A stretch of 64,000 nt of DNA from assembly GCA_050084515.1 (NCBI GenBank), contig CM114274.1:22506001-22570000 (forward strand), written 5' to 3'. A model generated the notes under the pieces. It was given only the letters and a program-made list of their open reading frames with translations, had not been told where the DNA came from and ran no database searches. A program made the position numbers and the translations under genes. The DNA comes from Blasia pusilla (lineage: Eukaryota > Marchantiophyta > Marchantiopsida > Blasiales). Of this stretch, positions 1 through 11,764 are shown one piece after another (the first letter of the stretch is position 1; every line of letters begins with the position of its first letter).

Positions 1-390
1 TTTCCCCTTCATTTTAGCTCATTTGGAGCCATATTGAGGAACTTACTATTTCGCGTAAGTTACAATTTTTGGTATAGTTGACTTTCCACTTTGGGAAGTG
101 GCCCTTGACCCGCTATAATAGGTCAAGAGCCAAGGAGGTGACCTGCAAGCATAGGTTGCCGAGGAGAGAGCTTGGGAGAGCGAAGGGGGTATATCTCCGG
201 GAGAGAGAGCTTGAGAGTTCATTCTCTCTTTGTTGAACCGCTTGGCATGAGGTGGCGGAGCTATGGTCCTCCTTGCCTTGTGTGTATAACCCAAGCCTCT
301 CATTAAGAGAGTGGGTTTGGTTTGAGATGAGAGAGAGTACACACCATGGAGAGCTTGGTGTGAGATGTTGCGAGAGATTGGATCGATTTA
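1..390 (+). repeat. Terminal repeat A1 of copy 1 (partial)
   Basis: This stretch matches the right-hand three quarters of the A repeat of copy 5 (53,346-53,857). It ends at the same point, just before the GA-rich leader begins with ACAAAGAGAG. As in copy 5, no B unit follows A at the 5' side. The beginning of A lies outside the window. Confidence 0.75.
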
Positions 391-3290
391 CAAAGAGAGA
401 ATTACGAGAGTGAGAGAGCTTCAATGGAGACTCTCGCTGGTCACTCACTGATGTGTAGGTTGGGGACCGTGTTCCCCATTCAGCGGCTCATGGGAGTGCT
501 CAATGGAGCAAGAGCCGCTCGAGTTTGCTGGTTTTCATTGCTGATTTTCGTACAAGAGAGTGGCACGCGGAAGCGTTTCCAAAATTTGGTTAGAAATTGA
601 GTATGGGGGCGGATTGCCCCATACCGGTGCTCTCGGGAGTATCTTAAAGTTTGATGGTTTTTTTTGCATAGGTTTTTAATTTTGGTTGGGAGAAATCAGT
701 GCAGAAGCGCTGCCAAAATTTTTGTAGGAGAAGAGGAGTTGGGTTGCACGACAATCCTTGTGAATTTTTTGTGGGAGATTGAATGGAAAAACCAAATGAC
801 ATCGTCGTGGATCGTGAATTTGTGCACGATTTGGAAGAAACAATGCGCAATTTTGAGTTTGGAGCACAAAGTTGTGGTTGATTGAGCAAGCTGCCATAGC
901 CATCGTGCTACCGTGTGAGTGAAATTTCCAATTTTCTTTGGTAACTCCTTGAGTGAGGGGTAGAAAAGTGAAGATCTTTTATTTTGGTGGATAGGACAAG
1001 TGAAGAGCTAGTTGGAGGTAAGAGGAGTGGAAACCATTTTTGGGGGTTTTGACCCTCAATTTTATGAGGGAGTTGTGGAGAAGCCCTCAAATTGCAATCT
1101 GTCAGAAGGGGGTAGTCAAGTTAGACAGAAATAGGCTTGACCCAGGTTTCTAGGGGGTTATTTGAGTAAAGAAACAAAGAAAACGGGGGACGGCGCCCGC
1201 CCTACCGCGAGCTGCCGATACCGCGTCATAGCCCTGCCACGCCCGAGGGTCTGCCTATTGTTGCCACGGCTATCTAACCATTTTCAGCGCTTTGACCTTT
1301 GGGTTCCACGGGTTTGATCGATTTACCATGTTGCCGTGTGACGTCATGAGCGCCGGCTATTCCGGCCCATCCCATTGCCTTACGCCACAGCCGCCGGATT
1401 GCCTTGCCGCGCTACTATGGCTTGGGTTGCCGCCGTACCACTACCCTTACCGTTGGACCCGGTCCCCTAGCTACTACCACGGGACGCACGTATTCCTGCC
1501 GCGGGCGCCTTACCCTGACGAAAATCCGCGGACGTAGATTATTGTTTCGCCCATCGCGCCTGCCGCATCCCGACGCCGTCCGCGCTCAAACCACGTCGCC
1601 CGGATTGCCCTGTTCCATCACCTTGACTGCGGCTACCACATTGTCGCCGCCGGGAGGTTGGGTCTGACTACTCTTACCGAGATACCAGCTCACCACCGCG
1701 ACACAGCCTTGCTCCTCGGCTTTCCGACCAGATCCGGGTTTGTCAACGGAGCAGCCACTTCGGCTGGGATGTTGCTCTGACGCAACCTACCACGCTCTCC
1801 TCCGTTGCCGCGAAATTTTGGCTGGGGCTGAGGCTGGCACTGCAATTGCGTCCCATTCGTCCGTCTTTGCTCCTGACCCGCATACCTCCTGCCGTAGATT
1901 TCCATTGCCGGCCGTGCTTGAACTGCCGCGGGAGCCGACCGCATGCTCGCTCGGCCACGCACGTGGTAGACTGGCCACCGCTATCGAGTTTCTGCCTGTC
2001 GTCCGACCGAGCGCCGACTCTATTCGGCCGGGCTCCGGCGAGTAGGGCCATACGTCCGTCTGGCGGATTTCATCCAAGTCGACGGGGCCAACCTGCCACG
2101 TGGGGGTTACTACTACGACCACTAGACTATGTCGCATCTACTACCATATCGGGCAGCGTGAGTGCTCGTGTAGCCGCCGCGACTGCCATCGCAGCCGCAA
2201 CCCTATTTTACCCCGTGCGCAGTTGAGGCGGCGCCTTCAACTGGCACGGCCAACTATCGCGGTGACGGCGGGGCCCTTTGACGGCCGTCACTTGCTCGTT
2301 GCTCAATTGGCCATCAACTCTTCGACGTCAACCCGCCACCGTTTGTTGCCGTTCTTTCACCGTTGCTGAGTAAACGGTCCTTATTGACGACCGCTCTCTT
2401 GGACACGAGTACGCATGCTGCCATCACAATTATGGACTGGTCGTGAGTATTTTCTAATGATGATGGGTGAGAGTTTTTTTTTTTTTTGCTATGTCTTGAT
2501 TGGTAACTGCTCAATGACGTTTGAGTATTGTGCCGCGACGCCTGTTACTGCAACGCGCCGCCCATTGCCGCATCGTGCCGTTCGTGGTCACACCGCACCG
2601 TTTCGATCATGGAGCAAATTATGTTTTGTTGTTGAGGAGGATATGTTGTTGAGTGCCGTACCCCATTCTCGAGTGCCGTGCCATTTGTAACCGTTCCGTG
2701 CCGCTAGTGCCGCATCGTACCGCTAGACCCCCATCGAGGAGATTTGAGCATCGTCAATACCAGAGGAGTACGACTTGCTGATTGGGGAGTTTTTTCTTCA
2801 CGACCGAGTTGGGATCAAGGTCTGCAGTTGTTGAGGAACGACATCGACATTTGTTCAGGTTACCCATTTTGATCTTTTGCCCTGCACGTGTTAGAGAATT
2901 TCGTGTATTGGGCAATTATTTGGGATATTGGGTTTCGTGTTGATGCTGAGAGCATCATTAATGTATGGGTTTAGGGGACATAGACTTGTGTGGGATGTTC
3001 AGAGTTGAGGGTATGTTCTGTCGATGAGATGATAGGACAGTAGCCGATTTGCTACACCACGCCGCTTTTTGCCGCTCAACACACGTCTCAATGAGAGAGT
3101 GTAGATTGAGTGCCGCATGTTAGTTTGAGTGATTGAGGATTACTTACGAAGTGACAATAATCGTGTGAGAGGGGCACGAGGGTCATCACGGCGTCCTTTT
3201 GGAACTTTGAGAGGCAAGGTGGTGGACCTTAGAGTAGCTCTAGAGGATTTACGCGGAGTGGCACGAGGTTTCGAGGATCTCCACGTGAGG
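391..3290 (+). other. Non-coding leader of copy 1, with extra GC-rich block
   Basis: The leader is about 2.9 kb against about 1.75 kb in copy 5. Its two ends align with the copy 5 leader: the region near 680-900, and 2,530-3,290 with CCG-rich text and a GATTGAGGATT block. The stretch from about 1,180 to 2,400 is strikingly GC- and CCG-rich and has no counterpart in copy 5. It may be an insertion into copy 1 or a deletion from copy 5. At 781-880 a short coding-like segment (VDREFVHDLEETMRNFEF) resembles one at 54,288-54,370 in copy 5. I see no convincing gene. Confidence 0.5.
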
Positions 3291-3299
3291 GACCGCCTC

Positions 3300-4345
3300 G
3301 ACCTCCTTCTGTGTCGTCTTCAAACGAGGGGGAGAGTGTAGAGGAGTTTATTAGTACATCACTACACACATTGAGTGGTCCTACCAGTTGGACGTACGAG
3401 ATGGACGACCAGGGTAGAGGACCGCGGAGATTTTTGGACGAACACAAACTGGGACAAGGTTGAACCTGGGTTCGTCCCAAGTTCAACCTTGTGGTTGAGT
3501 TCTTTGCTCAATTGCGGACGAGCTACCAAGGGTACGGACAGAGAATTTGTGGAGCATCCACGACTTCCAAAGGCCGCCGGGTGAGAGTTTGCATGAGGCC
3601 TATACTCCCTTGCGCCGGTTGATTAGCGTCACTTAGGGGATGACAAAGTCCTAGGCTATCCAATCATGGTACGCGTTGTTGGACCAAAACTTGCGGACAC
3701 GAGTGCGGGAGGGGTGCTTCTTTTGAACACCTTACCTACGTTGAGAGATGTTTTTACGACCGCCGAGAACATTGAGCATAACATGGCAGAGGAGAGCGTA
3801 GCCACCAAGGATTCTAGGCGAGAGCAGTCACAATTTCTTGTACCACCAATGCAGCAACATGGATTCCGAGATAGGTCTATGGCACCACGAGCTTAGGGAG
3901 GATACCAAGAGGCCATGCCATAGAGACCTGCGCCTTCACATGTGGCTCAATAGCAACCGCCTACGATTATTTGTTGGGCATGTGGTGGAGCCCATCATGA
4001 GCGTGATTGTTCTCGTCAAGGTCATGGATGTGTGCCTTGGTGGCATGGAGGAGGAGATGGTGCTACACCATGAGATTATCAAAGGTACGGTCACACACGC
4101 ACAAGATGTTTCAGCCTACACCCTAAGTTACGTCCGGACCAAGTGCCAGAGAGGGCACCAGAGCGAGTTACCGGTCCGGGTGGGCCTAGAGGTCGCGTAC
4201 TAGGTGGTCCCGTTGGGGGACGAGGAGCTGGATTTGCCCAAGGGGGTGGTGGAGTTGCCCATGGAGGAGGTAGAGTCCCACCACATAGACGCGTTGAGGG
4301 AGACGCGGATGTGAGGGTGGGATGGTTGCTGAGATAGAGCAACTA
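3300..4345 (+). pseudogene. gag remnant of copy 1
   Basis: The start resembles the SSSD/SSSN...VEEF gag N-terminus of copies 2 and 5. The central capsid-like part is largely deleted at about 3,450, where an inverted duplication sits. The C-terminal part keeps a recognisable ENIEHNMAEES segment near 3,765-3,800. Near 4,095 one frame reads YGHTRTRCFSLHP, the second half of a CCHC zinc knuckle, followed by a Gly/Arg-rich tail to about 4,340. Several frames are needed to read through. The product would be the nucleocapsid/capsid precursor of the element. Confidence 0.65.
3454..3492. repeat. 17-bp inverted repeat at a gag deletion junction
   Basis: The arms at 3,454-3,470 and 3,476-3,492 are complementary except for one base, with a 5-base loop. 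Copy 5 has only the right arm, in the sequence that follows its intact gag core. The left arm is therefore a new inverted copy made where copy 1 lost that core. Confidence 0.75.
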
Positions 4346-4444
4346 CAAAAACAGATTGTCACTATGCCATTGGGGTCACCCGATGCCAGAGCCATGGCTT
4401 CGACGTCTTATTGATTAGGCGGAGATATGGAGGATCCTGGCTAG

Positions 4445-4949
4445 ATGTGCCTGACTGTCCAGTTGGAGGCAGCCGCCATCGTTACACATGGAGCCGTGGC
4501 AGAGTTGGATCTCCAGATGGAGGAAGCCAGGAAACAGACCAGGCTTTCTCAGTCTTTCACTTTGTCCGAGGCGATTAGGACCCCATCAATGGGTCATGAT
4601 CATAGTTCATGGAAAGTTGATGGTGTTGGTGTGCAAGCACAAAGGGCGATGGGAGAAGCGAGTGCAACGACTCCTATTGCTAATGCTCAAGAGGAGCATG
4701 TGTCGAGTACGATGTTGGGGGCGGCCACGATGGTGTATCGTGCTTTGCTATTTTTTGCTTTCGATGTTATGACGTTGGGAGGTATGCCGGACGAGGTTTT
4801 CCGGCTGGCCGCTACGCTATGTGAGCGTGGAGACAGTATTCTTGCATCATGTCCAGAGGTGATTGCAGAGGAGGTGATGGACCTGCCCTTGGAGCCGATG
4901 CTATGGCTGTCCACCTTAGATTCATGGCAGGTTGCGGCTGCTAGGATGG
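4445..4949 (+). pseudogene. Conserved linker between gag and protease, copy 1
   Basis: One frame is open across this stretch. Its central part, from AQRAMGEAS through EVFRLAATLCERGD to EVMDLPLEPMLW, is shared almost word for word with copy 2 (13,501-13,893, minus) and in broken form with copy 5. I recognise no domain. Conservation between diverged copies suggests it was translated as part of the polyprotein. The frame is cut off by the insertion that starts at 4,950. Confidence 0.55.
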
Positions 4950-5953
4950 TTGTCGCGACCCTCATAACCAAACGAGTGCCAAAGTGAAACATCGGAACAT
5001 TAGTGGGCTCACCCTAAGATGGTTTGCGCGTTGGAGTGGTCTCGGAGAAGAGACAAGAGACGAGACGCAAGCGAGGCTTCGCGTTTCATATGTTGTGGTC
5101 GCGACTGAGAAACCTAGACCAAACGCGGATCAAGACTTGAGAGGAGTCAAGTCTAGGAAGTGGGTTGCCGAAGGAAGGAATCCGGATTTGGGACGCCACT
5201 AGCGTTTGAGAGTTTCCGACTGTATTTATGGCCATAACTTTTAGCGCCAAGATGCATTTGGGACAAGTAAGGATGCGTTGGAAAGATTATGGAAAGCCAG
5301 TTCAGATGCACTAAAGATCTTTGCAAACGCACAAGTAGCGGCTGAGAAACAACCCGAAAATGACTGTAAGTAGAGTCGGGTTGAGGGCCACAATGAAGGG
5401 CCCGACCATCCTTTTCCAAAGGTAGGGGGTGTTTGGAGATCCCCAGAAGTACTAGTAAGAAGCAAGGTCTCCAAGGGTGCTTGGGACTCGAACCCCACTT
5501 TGGGCGCCATAGAGCGGCTCAAGGGCATGGAACGAATCGGGAGTTTGGAGTTGGGCTTGTAAACCTGAACCAAGTCTATTGAGATGATTTTTAGAGATCC
5601 CTCTTGGATTCCAACCCGCGATTCAATTACTTGGATTCCGGTTATGAACTCGCACGAGGTCTGTTGAACAGTTGGAACCGCTAGGTGCGCAATTTCCGTT
5701 TTAGGTTCCTGGATTAACCAGAAAGTCTATTCCAAGTCTTGAAAGACTTGCCATGTTGGGAAACTAGGAAGTAAGGAAGGTTGAGCTTGATGAGATGCTG
5801 AGTTGAGGACTCGGTGGGTTGGAAAGCCGCTTGACCCTAAGCCAGACTAACATGAGTGCATTTGGGTGCAAGTCGGCGATGAGAGCGTGTCCTACTGAAC
5901 GTACGCTTCCGCAATACTAGAGATTGACGTTCAATCAGAGTCGGCACACAAAA
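4950..5953. mobile_element. 1-kb insertion, probable solo LTR of another family
   Basis: The copy 2 and copy 5 sequences run without a break from ...GCTAGGATGG to CGGAGATG, whereas copy 1 has about 1,004 bp inserted there. ATGG flanks both sides (4,946-4,949 and 5,954-5,957), consistent with a 4-bp target duplication. The insert begins TTGTCGCGACC and ends CACACAAAA, so a TG...CA body of 1,000 bp (4,951-5,950) lies within it. No coding region is visible. Orientation is unknown. Confidence 0.6.
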
Positions 5954-6440
5954 ATGGCGGAGATGCCGCCTACACCCGCGATAGAGAGTGCCATGGTTGC
6001 TCCAGGTGTTGTGTTGTTGGATAACTAGGGAGAGATCTTCCAGTTGGTGAGTCCAAGAGGTGGATTGTTTTGTCCGCAACGTGTCTTATTAGATTCAAGA
6101 GCGCAACCCCTGATGTTGGGGAAAGCGGCATTTACGGGGTTGGGCCTAACGAGTACCTATGTGGAGCATTGTCCCTTCAAGATATAGACATCCTTGGATG
6201 GAGCAAGTACCACACAATTTATCACCTGACAAGAGGTCGTGGTGAGGATTCGCCCAAGAAATCCTATAGATGAGTCCGTGGTGCGAGCCAAGGCGACCGT
6301 GACCAATGTAGAGTCCTATGACATCTTGGTTGGTGGAGGAGTGTTGTACCCGTTGGGTTCTTTCTTGGATTACTAGAAGGAGTCACCATCCTACAGACCA
6401 TGATGGCAGTTCGGTGATGGACGACTTTGTTCATTACCCG
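5954..6440 (+). pseudogene. Aspartic protease remnant, copy 1
   Basis: The aligned frame shows GVVLLDN, then the protease active-site region, and later YDILVGG. The catalytic D-S-G-A of copy 5 reads D-S-R-A here (near 6,090), so the glycine is lost. Stops interrupt the frame. The family role is cleavage of the element's polyprotein. Confidence 0.65.
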
Positions 6441-6448
6441 TTCAATTC

Positions 6449-7770
6449 ATGGGTGGAGTGATCGAGCGACGGCCAGGAGAGATGGCAACTTTAGCAGCAT
6501 TTAGCAACGCCATCACGTGGCCTTTTGATTTGATCGAGGGGCATGTCCATGCAGAGGATAACCCCGCGTGTGACACTTCTAGGGAGAGGAGTGTTATGGT
6601 AGCCGCATCATTCCGTGGTAGAAAGGTGCCGCTGTGGGGCTCGAGTGAGGAGCTCCGATGCTTGGCCGATGAACATGTGCATACCGCGTGGAGTCAGGAA
6701 TTTGCACTAGAGTGTGACGGGTTAGAGGAACCCAAGGTAGCGAGGAGTGCTACTATGACCCCTTTGGACACCACCCCGGTTGTGTGGTGCATCCCACAGG
6801 AGGGTATTTGCATGTTGGATTTCTTTGGAGGGATCAGCACTAGCCTAGCTCTTGTTGTGCACGTTGGAGTGTGTGTGCAACAGTCACTGTACGTTGAGAT
6901 TGATGATGTTGCGAGGCCCACTTCACTTCATCATGTGGCGCAATTACGCCTCCGATTTTCCGACTTGTTGTCCGCCATCCAGGATTACCAGAGTTCCCTA
7001 GCGAGGGACATTTCCTTGTTGGGGGCACAGGACTTGACACGGGTAGGGACCATAGATTTGGTCATTGCAAGTTGTTCGTATCAGGGCCAATCAAGTGCTA
7101 GACGAGGTAGCGGGTTAGCTAACTCTCGTTCCATGTTGTTTGGGAGATGATGCGGATCTTGCAACACTTATAGGGGTATCAGTCTTGTTCTCCAACATAC
7201 ATTCTGGAGATTATGCCGATTTTGGGCGATTCAAGGTCCCGTGTGGTGACGAGTCCATATCAGATGCGCGCATGGATCGGCCCGGCAGTGTTGTTAGATG
7301 CAGCAAGTGTAGGTTCACGAGCACATCGCCCGCATCTTTGGTGGATAACCTTGGTGCCACATGAGGTGTTTAAGAGGGCTTATGCGAGAATGGAGCACCC
7401 CTCCGATTTGTTGGTGGATTCTATTTTGGATCGAGGTCGTTGATCACAGGTAGTGAGGCATGATGATCGACCGTCGTTGACTGTGGTTAACAAGATTGGC
7501 ATGCCACGGGCAGCCTTTCCCACGGTTGTGAGTTTTCCCGCTTCCTAAGCATTCAAGGAGGTTGGACCTGGCTTGGTTTGGGATGACCAGGATCAGTAGT
7601 TGGTGGAGCCCAGCGCCGGTGAGCGAGCGATGGGATTTCCCACATGAGTGACTGTAGTACCATCACTATCAGAGGTATCACGACATCATGTCTTGGATCA
7701 GGCAAAGGACATGAATTGCTTGACATGGATTTTCAGCATTGGAGTAGTTGAGCAGCGTAGTTTGAGGATG
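6449..7770 (+). pseudogene. DNMT3-like C5-cytosine DNA methyltransferase, copy 1 (inactive)
   Basis: The first 233 codons are open (6,449-7,150). The SAM-binding motif I (MLDFFGGIST) lies near 6,811, and the acidic motif II (LYVEIDDVARP) follows about 30 residues later. Motif IV, which should read W-P-C-Q, is S-C-S-Y-Q: the catalytic Cys codon is TAT (7,079-7,081). Further on, motif VI reads LEIMPI instead of LENVPI, motif VIII is the H-R/W-W segment near 7,330, and the RAMGFP (IX) and SRRHVL (X) segments lie near 7,630-7,690. The order of motifs is canonical, as in DNMT3/DNMT1 and unlike the permuted DRM enzymes. Frameshifts and stops break the second half. Confidence 0.8.
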
Positions 7771-8079
7771 CGACAGATCATGGTTGTTGCGTTGGTGAGC
7801 CCCATGCCTACCAAGACGGTTGAAGCAATGGCCGGGGGCGAGACCCAAGGAGATCGACACACGCAGGATGATCGGGAGAGACACCCTTGCACTTCTTGGG
7901 ATATTTTGAAGGTATGCCATGAGATGATAGCCACAGCTTCGAGCGTGGTTATGGGTACTGCAGGTGGAGGAGATTAGAGTTTGCAGTTGGCTGTAGGGGA
8001 GAAGTCAAGTTCTAGTGTTCGAGACGAGATTGCACCATAGCAACCACCGACACCCGTACTGGAGAGTCCTACCATAGTC

Positions 8080-9560
8080 ACGATGGAGACTTGGGATCCA
8101 GATATGGGTCCTAAGTTGATATAAGGAGAGCTGCGCCGGATACATCAATTCCGGAGGAGTTATAAGAACTATTTTGTATTTAGTATGTATGATTTGGGCA
8201 TGCTAAAGGGTCCAGGGATCCGCATTGAGTTGTCTAGTGACACGTCGATCTTTCGACGACCCTACAGGTATAGTGATATGGAGAGGGCTCTCATTCAGAG
8301 TAGGAGCCAGGACTTGGTTGGAGCAGGACTAGTGGAGATGTCTCGTGGAGAGTATGCATCTGCCACTATCATGTCCGCCAAGAAGGATGTGCATGGCAAC
8401 TGGATGGATAGGCCGATGTGTGGAGATTAGGATATCAATCGGCAGACAAAGTACAATAGATATGCCATGCCCACCCCTGAGGAGATCTTTAATGCTATTG
8501 GGCATACAAAGGTACGGTCTTCAGTTTGTTTTATGTTCGAGCCAGATTTCATCAGTTTCTTATCAGATTGGAGGACAGGTAGAAGACGACATTTTGGGGC
8601 ATCAATCCTCACTGAAAGGATTGCTTGTACTAGTGCCGGTTCTTACCATTTAGGTTAAAGAACGCCTTGGATGAATTTCAGAGGGTTATGGATGGGATCT
8701 TGGCACGTCTAGATTTTTCTAGGTGTTATAGTGATGACATCCTAGTCTTTAGCGCCACGGTTGAGGAGTATGAGCGACATCTAGAGGAGGTGTTTCTACA
8801 ATTGCAATTACATGGGCTAAAGCTACATCCAGGCAAGTGCAAGTTCTTCTATGACCAGATTGAGTATATGGGTCATAAGATATACCCAGAGGGGGCTTGG
8901 AGTGCAGCAGATGAAGGTAAAGGCTATTTTATGCATTCCACACCCTACGGATGTGAGTCAAGTTCGTGCATTCATGGGATTGGCAATCGTCTATCGACGA
9001 TACGTGAAGGATTTCAGTTCGATTGCAAAGCCGTTGACCTTGCTGACTAAGGTGGATCAAGAGTGGCACTAGGAGGATGAGCAAGAGAGAGCATTTCGGT
9101 TGCTCAAGGAGAGATTGACATCCGTACCCATACTAAGGAGACCGTTTAGGGGGCATCCTTTCCAGTTGCATACCGATTGGAGCATGTTGGGGCTTGGGGC
9201 CGTGCTTCCCCAACATGACGATGAGGGTAGAGAGTTCATAATGGCTTGCTCTAATTGCTCGAACAACGATGCAGAGGCGTAGTATAGCTCGTATGAGGGT
9301 GAGTGCTTGGTTGCAGTGTGGGTTGTCGCGCATTTCAAATGTTATCTATTCGGAAATCCCTTTACCATTATTACTGATCATCAACCACTTAAGTGGTTGA
9401 TAGAGTCCGACAAGCTTATAGGGAAGCTTGCAAGCTGGGCTCTTTTGTTGTAGGAGTATGACTTCAAGGTGGTACATAAACCTATGACGCTCAACCACGA
9501 TGCAGATGGTTTGAGCCATAACCCATGACCGAGTCAACAAGATGCGACTAGAGCTCGTTC
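8080..9560 (+). pseudogene. Reverse transcriptase / RNase H remnant, copy 1
   Basis: Recognisable pieces are the RT N-terminus (8,185-8,430), the palm with Y-S-D-D at the YxDD position (near 8,729, changed from YIDD), the connection segment VRAFMGLAIVYRRYV near 8,960-9,010, and the RNase H region with TDHQPLKWLIESDKL near 9,370-9,420. The DLRAGYHQL motif is degraded. Many stops, several at former CAG codons, show that the copy is dead. Confidence 0.75.
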
Positions 9561-9582
9561 GCATGGTGAGAGTGATGAGGAG

Positions 9583-10650
9583 TTGGGGCCAAGATGGCAC
9601 GCTGCAACCTATTTGGGCTTGTTGGCTGTGGAAAGTCTGATTGCTGAGACTTTGATGGTGAGGTCTGATGGAGAGTCCTTAGATCCAGAGTCCGATGAGG
9701 AGAGGATAGGTGGCCGAGATATTCACCACGATGGAGTAGTCTTGGAGTACATACGTACTGGTAGCATTGCAAGCATAGTGGGTGCTAGAGAGGGGGATCA
9801 TATCCTACAACAAGCTAGACGATTCCGGTGGAAGGGGACACATGTGTTGCGAGTTTGGGAGGATGGTAGAGTACGTGTAGTGCCTCATCCTTCACAAAGA
9901 GCACGTTTGGTGCGTTATGCCCACGAGGAGTTGGGTCATTTTGGAGTAAAGCGGACATATAGCTTACTCCAGATCCAATATTGGTGACGAGGCATGCAGA
10001 CTGACGTTCAACAGTTTGTTGCCATGTGCATGGTTTGTGATTGGGTGTGGGCATTGTTCAATGCTCCGACTCCACAATTGCATCCACTTCCAATCATGGG
10101 TTTATGTTATAGATGGAGTTTGGATTTTGCATAACGTGTTTTTTTTACGGAGCGCCATAGTCGTTATGTGTTGGTGATGGTCGAGCACTTCTCGAAGTCG
10201 ATAGAGTTGGTTGCATTGCCTAACAAACTGAGTGAGGGAGTAGCATATGCCTTCTTAGATCGAGTGTTGAGTCATTACGGCGTAGTAGTTGAGGTGTTGA
10301 CAGACCAGGGTACAGAGTCATGCGTGGAGTTTGAGGCCTTGTGTGATTAAGCGTTGATCGACCACCGTATCACTTTGCGAGATCATTCTGAGGTGGATGA
10401 ACTAGCAAAGAGGGTTGTGCAGACGGTGAAGAGAGGATTACGCAAATATGGCTTGCAGAGAGGTCACCTAGGAGATTGGGACCTCCAATTTCCGTGGTTG
10501 GCAATGGGATACAAATTCAGCAGGTACGCATCCTTGGCGTCTTTCTCATTGTACTTGCTACATTATGGCCAAGAGTCGGATTTACCTAGGACCATTTGTC
10601 AAGATGTTGGTGAGGTGTTGAATCTTGATGACCATGATGTATGAATGCGA
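9583..10650 (+). pseudogene. DDE integrase remnant, copy 1
   Basis: A 134-codon open stretch (9,583-9,987) carries the region before and including the two zinc-binding histidines (AHEELGHFGVKR). The CxxC (CMVC) follows near 10,027. The catalytic core continues at 10,168-10,350 with LTDQGTE and at 10,354-10,644 with the region around the catalytic Glu (here HSEVDELAKR). The first catalytic Asp region reads WSLDFA followed by a stop. A deletion of roughly 140 bp relative to copy 5 lies after 10,650. Confidence 0.75.
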
Positions 10651-10679
10651 GCATATTCTCATGTCGAGTTGCTAGAGAC

Positions 10680-11017
10680 GGCATCCACGATGTTGGATGT
10701 GAATGTAGGGCACACTATCTTGAGAGTGCGTGAGGTTTTGCCATAATGGTGTTCTCTTGGAGGGATGCGATGGTAGGGTTTGGAAGGACCATATGCACAA
10801 CTATGCGTCATTTCACCTTCCTAACATTGATGGTATAGTTAATCCGAGCTTAGCAGTAGTTCCTATAGGCTTGCGATGTATACTGTGTGGTTTCGCCCGT
10901 GGTGCAGCCATGGTGTTAATCTCTTATGGATGTTCGAGAGGATGGCATATGGCATGTTTAACGCCACCTCTCACCATGGTTCCTCAGGGACAATGGATGT
11001 GTCCCAGATGTACATAG
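10680..11017 (+). pseudogene. Polyprotein C-terminus with degenerate PHD finger, copy 1
   Basis: The frame at 10,730-11,017 reads from the GPY/F-like segment (VLLEGCDGRVWKDH) into a PHD finger ending at the polyprotein stop. The C-x2-C pair (CILC), the G-C, the W-H-x2-C and the final C-P-R-C are present. The residue that is C in VCDGC of the other copies is replaced (SYGC), so one zinc ligand is missing. See the copy 5 entry for the intact pattern. Confidence 0.75.
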
Positions 11018-11151
11018 ACTAGGTAGTTCTAGATTCCAACTTGTGTCTGTGACATGGATGACAAGAAGATGACTAACGACGGAGCCACATGAGCACTCGA
11101 CCTTTTTAATTTGCTCTTAGCGTCCGAGAGATGTATGTCATGGTAGGTAGG

Positions 11152-11600
11152 TACTCTGAATCAGAGCCCTCTCCATATCACTATACGTATAAGATCGTCG
11201 AAAGATTGGCGTGCCGCTCGACAACTCAATGCGGATCCCTATACCCTACAGCGTACCCAAATCATGCATATTAAATGCTAAATAGCTCCTATAACTCCTA
11301 AGGAACTAGTGTATCCGACACCGCTCTCCTCCTGTCAACTTAGGGCCCATATTTGGCTCCCAAGTCTCCATCGAGACTAGGTAGAACTCTTCGACACAGG
11401 TGTTGGTGGTTGCTATGATGCAACACCATCTCAAACAACAAACTGCAAAATCGGGTCCCGTCTCGACTACTCTCCTACAACAAACTGCAAAATTGGGTCT
11501 CCTCCACTTGCAGTATCCAAAACCACGCTCGATGTTGTGGCCATCATCTCTCGGCGTACCTACAAAACATCCCAAGAAGTCTAAGGATGTCTCTCTTGAT
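11152..11600 (-). pseudogene. Reverse transcriptase N-terminal fragment, copy 2
   Basis: The minus strand reads the METWEP start region of the RT (near 11,375) and continues to the segment equivalent to ERALIQSR, where the element is cut. The catalytic part is absent. The stretch also covers the linker between methyltransferase and RT. Confidence 0.6.
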
Positions 11601-11764
11601 CACCCCCGATGTCAATCTCCTCGGGTCTCACCTCCAGCCACTACCTCAACCGTCTTGGTAGGCATGGGGCTCATCAACTCAACACTTGTGATTTGTCGCA
11701 TCCTCAAACAACGCTGCTTAGCTTCTCCTAAGCTGAAAATCCACACGCAATTCAGGTCCATTGC

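Larger units (their letters stand above)
1..11151 (+). mobile_element. DNMT-encoding Ty3/Gypsy-type element, copy 1 (both ends missing)
   Basis: Decayed domains lie in the order terminal repeat A, leader, gag, linker, protease, methyltransferase, RT/RNase H, integrase, PHD finger, all on the plus strand and all collinear with copies 3-5. The left end is outside the window. The right end stops at 11,151, about 50 bp before the point where copy 3 has its purine tract, and copy 2 follows at once in the opposite orientation. Every reading frame is broken by stops and frameshifts. A 1-kb foreign insertion interrupts the protease region at 4,950-5,953. Confidence 0.85.
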
